From: Dechloromonas sp. HYN0024
GTDB taxonomy: Bacteria > Pseudomonadota > Gammaproteobacteria > Burkholderiales > Rhodocyclaceae
Direction: 5' to 3'
NCBI RefSeq assembly: GCF_003441615.1
Contig: NZ_CP031842.1
Span: 1,816,501 to 1,880,500 of the forward strand
Length of the DNA stretch: 64,000 nucleotides
Shown here: one piece after another, positions 60,887 to 64,000 of the stretch
Position numbering within the stretch: the first letter of the stretch is position 1
How the letters are laid out: every line of letters begins with the position of its first letter
Position numbers and translations under genes: made by a program
The notes under the pieces: generated by a model
Told to the model about the DNA's origin: nothing
Database searches by the model: none
What the model saw: the letters and a program-made list of their open reading frames with translations, nothing else

Positions 60887-61695
60887 ATCGAAGATTGTCT
60901 ATAGACAGAACATGTGAGGAAAACTATCAGGAAGCGCTTTTACCGAGAACCATAAAGTAGTTGGACAGGAACAAAAGTTACAAAAATAACTGAAACACTA
61001 TATGCCACATTTTTTACACGGTTATGACTTCAAATCCGAATGATCGATTTTTTCGATGCTCTTCAACGCATAATACAAACATTATTTGGCTCTTGTATCA
61101 CCCGCTGTGTCAGGGCGAAAACACACGAAATAATCTATATATATCTTGCAGTTAGGAATTTTTCGAGAATCCCTAAATGCAAAAATTCCGAACGATAAAA
61201 ATCGTTGCATTTAGCTTGCATGTGCAAAAAAATTCAGTAAAATCTAGGTAGAAACAAAAGGTAAGCGTGGCCTAAACCTGCCTATATAAAAAATCCTTTC
61301 TGTACTCTTGGAAAGGTCAGGTTAGTTATCTACCCTGTTCTGCAGATTCAGGAAGGCTTGAGTGGTTTGACTCAATTGCTGCGCTGATTACTGCTAAAAG
61401 AAGCTCCGCTCAGGAGTTTCACGTCGCCAGCTGTGGCGCACGTATTTTCATAAAGCATTCATACGTTTCGGCGTCACCACGTCCGGCTTTTCGCCGTTCG
61501 ACGATCGCACATCACTGCGATTTAGTTCATTCCATTTTAGCTGATTGACAACGCACTCCTCGCCCTAGGGAGTCGCTTTGAATGCATATCGGGGGCACGT
61601 GCCGTCCTGCCTCAGAAGGGAGGGTACAACGACGACAAACCTCGTTGAATTTCTTACTTACATGTCGTCAATTTTCATGTTGGAGGTTCGATCTG
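60887..61695. other. AT-rich non-coding region with many inverted repeats
   Basis: No protein gene is supported in these 0.8 kb; base composition shifts to AT-rich at about 60960. Several inverted repeats are visible: GGAATTTTT/AAAAATTCC (61155-61163, 61181-61189), AACGAT/ATCGTT near 61190, a nested hairpin AACCTG...CCTTTC/GAAAGG...CAGGTT (61275-61323), TTGAGT/ACTCAA (61358-61375), and CGCCA/TGGCG near 61430. It may hold a recombination site or structured RNA for the recombinase module that follows. Confidence 0.5.
61275..61323 (+). other. Nested hairpin, possible structured RNA
   Basis: Outer stem AACCTG (61275-61280) with CAGGTT (61318-61323), and inner stem CCTTTC (61295-61300) with GAAAGG (61311-61316). 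The two stems are perfect and nested. Function unknown. Confidence 0.35.
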
Positions 61696-61956
61696 ATGGA
61701 CAACGGCTTTCTTCACAATTTGCTGGAGATATTGTCTCCTGCTGAGAGCGCATCGGCGACTCAATCTACGAGACCTCGCATGCGGAATCGCGCGTCAAAA
61801 TTTCAACCGTATAGAGAAGAAATCTTGCAAATGCGCGCGCGAGGAAAGTCACTAAGCGTCATTTCATCAAGTCTCAAACGCAAATACGGTGACAAATCCA
61901 TGCCTGGCTCAATAAGTCAACTATCGCGCTTTATTAATCGCTGCTTCACAGAATAG
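61696..61956 (+). CDS. Small HTH-like DNA-binding protein of mobile-element type
   Basis: An 86-residue basic protein from ATG 61696 (GGAGG 9 bases upstream); a frame open from 61582 is not used. The C-terminal half reads SKFQPYREEILQMRARGKSLSVISSSLKRKYGDKSMPGSISQLSRFINRC. This is the (F)xPYRxEIxxLRxxGxSLxxI pattern common in small helix-turn-helix proteins of plasmids and integrative elements. It lies 11 bp before a tyrosine recombinase gene and may be its accessory factor or regulator. It is AT-rich compared with the rest of the window. Confidence 0.65.
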   Translation: MDNGFLHNLLEILSPAESASATQSTRPRMRNRASKFQPYREEILQMRARGKSLSVISSSLKRKYGDKSMPGSISQLSRFINRCFTE

Positions 61957-61967
61957 CGAATAGTAAT

Positions 61968-62867
61968 ATGCCAAATCAATCAAAAAACCCAATCATGAAA
62001 CAGGCACAGAGACTCGTTTCAAAAAAGTACGTTTCAAGGCTTCCGCGAAAATCCGCGACACAGCAAGGGAAGATTGCATCCTTGGGAACGAAGCGTGACC
62101 TGAAGTACTCCCTTCACGTATACCTACAGTGGCGAGAAATTAATGGACTGCATCCATCACAACAAGACAATGCATCCCAACTTCGAAACTTTTTAGAAGA
62201 ACGATCAGAAGTCGTTCAACAGTCGACGTTAAATCAAAATCGAAACTCGTTACAAGTTGCGTATAGCATAAAGCTACCGATAATTCGATCTCAGATTGAC
62301 ACTTACCGAAACTCGCGATCCTACACGGGAGACGAAATTTCAAGAGTGATTAGACATCAAACCGAGAAGAATGCCTTATCGACCGTAGTCGCATTTTCGG
62401 CTGGCTTAAGAGCGCATGAGCTTGCAACTATTCGACGTGCGAATGAAATTCAGCCATCCCCGCACAGACAATGGGACTCCCGTCGCTTTAATGGGCAGGA
62501 CAATGTCCAAAAATATATAGTTATCGGCAAAGGTGGGTTAAGAAGAGAAGTAGCCTTAGCGAAAAATCTGGCCGAGATGCTTGAATTTCGTCGGTTGGAG
62601 GTGCCGAATAAGGTCGTCGACCGCGAAATATTTTATAACCAGTATTATGACATTGGGTTCGGACAGGCCTTTTCCCAAAGTTTTACTAATGCGTCGAAAA
62701 CCGCACTTGGTTTCTCACATGGTGCTCACGGGTTACGGCATAGCTATGCAAAATCTCGCACGAAGATACTTTGCAAATTAGGTCTTTCTTTTGAGGAAGC
62801 TCAAAAGGTGTTAAGTCAAGAATTGGGGCATTTTCGCCCCGATATCACATTAGCTTATTACCGCTAG
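61968..62867 (+). CDS. Tyrosine recombinase/integrase-domain protein
   Basis: A 299-residue site-specific recombinase. The N-terminal core-binding domain (about 35-115) has LKYSLHVYLQWREINGLHPS. The catalytic domain has Arg148 (SAGLRAHELATI), Lys188 (VIGKGGLRREVAL), His254-x2-Arg257 (HGLRHSYA), His288 (ELGHFRPDIT) and the nucleophile Tyr297 (TLAYYR), all in place, so the enzyme looks active. It ends directly after the Tyr motif, a shorter C-terminus than usual. Low GC and the lack of other phage genes suggest a solitary or residual mobile module. Confidence 0.85.
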   Translation: MPNQSKNPIMKQAQRLVSKKYVSRLPRKSATQQGKIASLGTKRDLKYSLHVYLQWREINGLHPSQQDNASQLRNFLEERSEVVQQSTLNQNRNSLQVAYSIKLPIIRSQIDTYRNSRSYTGDEISRVIRHQTEKNALSTVVAFSAGLRAHELATIRRANEIQPSPHRQWDSRRFNGQDNVQKYIVIGKGGLRREVALAKNLAEMLEFRRLEVPNKVVDREIFYNQYYDIGFGQAFSQSFTNASKTALGFSHGAHGLRHSYAKSRTKILCKLGLSFEEAQKVLSQELGHFRPDITLAYYR

Positions 62868-62965
62868 CCTTTAGTTGAAGACTGATATTGTTCTAGCTTT
62901 CCACCGTACCATTCTCTCTAGCACCTGCCTGACAAAACACTTCCGCACACCCCATGTTCAATTAT

Positions 62966-64000
62966 CTATTCGACATTAAATTTTATGTCATCCTGCATGC
63001 GACGACGAATCGACGACATCCCTCTGCGTTCACATTCGGTGCACCAAGGCTGGCAGCGGCTCATTACCGACTCGGCAATTTGCAAGGCATCTGACAATAC
63101 CTTTTGAGCATGCGGGGAATGCCACGCGGCAACGCATTCGCGTGTTTCCTTAGAAATTTCTTCTTGTTCTTCCCATTCATGCAGGCTGGAAAGGGCCACA
63201 TGAAAGTCATTGATGAATCCAAAGGCGTCTTGCAAGCTAGCAATCGCTTTGGCGTATTCCAGCATCTCGGCCTGATCGAATAGCGGCGCAAAAAATTCAC
63301 AGGTGTAGCGCAGATGTTTCAAAGCGATTCGGAATCGGTGGGCCTGTTCCGGGGTTGGCGCTTTGAGCGTTTTGGTTAGCCGTTTTACCGCATTGCGGTG
63401 CAAGCCTGCAAGTTGCTTTTCGGCGAAACGCGGCATGTTTTTCGGGAAATCATCTGTGTCCAGGTCGTGCAAATCGCGCGCAAACAAGAGGACGGGGCCG
63501 CCGTAGTGCAGTTGTTGAACCTGCTCAAGTGCTACATGCTTGGCATTCTCCAAAGCAGCAAGTGCAGCCTTTGCATGAGAGAGGATTTCCGGATCATCAC
63601 TCTGCAACATAGGTTCCACGATGCCAGACCGCATCACATCCAGGTCGCGGACATCGCCGGTAATCTGTGACAGCTCTTTGACGCGTGTTGTCCATTGCGA
63701 CTGAAAACGCCTAGCCAAGGCTGGCTTAAAGACCTTGATGAGACTATTGAGGCGACGAAGCGAAACCCGAAATTGATGAACATACTCCTGGCCCTGTGAT
63801 GTCAGGGTGCCTAAGAGATTGGCTTGCCACATTTGCATCCCTTGGTAGGCAAGGAGGCGGAAAGCATCTGCCGAGTTCTGTTTGATACCAAGAGGACTTG
63901 GGGATGCCTTCTGCGGGCTATTTGTTTGGTTCAAGAACAACTGATAGCCACGTTCGGCCTTGCTGACATCATGGGGTACCAAAGGCAGGTGGGTTGCCAA
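62966..64000 (-). CDS. CHAD-domain protein (5' part outside the window)
   Basis: At least 344 residues on the - strand, continuing beyond the window edge, so the true start is not visible. The CHAD (conserved histidine alpha-helical) pattern is clear: YVHQFRVSLRRLNSLIKVFKPALARRF, TGDVRDLDVM, AHRFRIALKHLRYTCEFFAPLF and LQDAFGFINDFHVAL, with regularly placed His and Arg. CHAD domains bind inorganic polyphosphate and are often preceded by a CYTH domain, which may lie outside the window. The Cys-rich C-terminal tail (SRCQPWCTECERRGMSS) is unusual. Unrelated to the EPS genes. Confidence 0.8.
   Translation of the reverse strand: MATHLPLVPHDVSKAERGYQLFLNQTNSPQKASPSPLGIKQNSADAFRLLAYQGMQMWQANLLGTLTSQGQEYVHQFRVSLRRLNSLIKVFKPALARRFQSQWTTRVKELSQITGDVRDLDVMRSGIVEPMLQSDDPEILSHAKAALAALENAKHVALEQVQQLHYGGPVLLFARDLHDLDTDDFPKNMPRFAEKQLAGLHRNAVKRLTKTLKAPTPEQAHRFRIALKHLRYTCEFFAPLFDQAEMLEYAKAIASLQDAFGFINDFHVALSSLHEWEEQEEISKETRECVAAWHSPHAQKVLSDALQIAESVMSRCQPWCTECERRGMSSIRRRMQDDIKFNVE

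Noticed and set aside
61582..61695. An upstream extension of the small HTH protein to ATG 61582.
   Set aside because: The extra residues are Cys/Arg/Gln-rich with no pattern, whereas ATG 61696 has a good GGAGG site.
1..64000. CRISPR arrays, tRNA or rRNA genes, insertion sequences.
   Set aside because: No regularly spaced direct repeats, cloverleaf-like sequences or transposase genes were recognised on either strand.

Overview
The window looks like chromosome from a betaproteobacterium of the Rhodocyclales (Dechloromonas/Azonexus-like). This is inferred from the gene families (exosortase B with EpsI, EpsL and EpsA partners, several PEP-CTERM proteins, a T2SS-like cluster) and from a fairly high GC content; no rRNA or marker gene is present to settle it. 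No tRNA, rRNA, CRISPR array or insertion sequence was found.

Positions 1-15015 are the downstream half of an exopolysaccharide (EPS) operon on the + strand. It runs: end of an EpsG/CpsD-type tyrosine kinase, exosortase B (xrtB), epsI, gmd and fcl (GDP-fucose), a GT2, a Wzx-type flippase broken by a T8 frameshift, a Wzy-like polymerase/ligase, a secreted GH39/clan GH-A-like glycosidase, a double-GT4 fusion, two more GT4s, a WecB/TagA/CpsF transferase and a GDP-mannose hydrolase (gmm). Most genes overlap by a few bases, so translation is probably coupled. Positions 15039-22472 add exosortase substrates and partners: two PEP-CTERM proteins, a PEP-CTERM-anchored trypsin-like protease, the outer-membrane protein EpsL, the initiating undecaprenyl-phosphate sugar transferase, a VanZ-like protein, a lytic transglycosylase and a CPBP membrane protease.

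Positions 22543-40796 are a - strand block. It holds a two-partner secretion pair (TpsB and a TpsA-like exoprotein of about 3670 residues), followed by an energy-transduction module: a DUF2341-LamG-ExbB fusion, two ExbD proteins, a TonB-like proline-rich protein, a porin-like beta-barrel and a periplasmic coiled-coil protein. The arrangement suggests an energised export or surface-assembly system for the giant exoprotein. Positions 40894-45050 carry a secreted binding-protein-like gene, another PEP-CTERM gene and two LuxR-type EpsA-like regulators.

Positions 45315-54553 form a compact - strand operon for a type II secretion/type IV pilus-like machine (gspG, gspF, gspE, then a pilM-N-O-P-Q-like run and three further pseudopilin genes). 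After it come a second lytic transglycosylase, galE, and an HDOD-GAF-histidine kinase paired with a REC-PAS-GGDEF-EAL regulator. Positions 60960-62965 are AT-rich, with a small HTH-like protein, a tyrosine recombinase and an 0.8 kb hairpin-rich non-coding stretch; this looks horizontally acquired. A partial CHAD-domain gene ends the window.

The strongest new observation is a family of 16-bp palindromes (TAGTCCG-N2-CGGACTA; one perfect copy, one near-perfect, three degenerate). They occur only in intergenic DNA in front of PEP-CTERM genes and an epsA-like gene. I propose them as the operator of the EpsA-type LuxR regulators, linking exosortase substrates 28 kb apart into one regulon.
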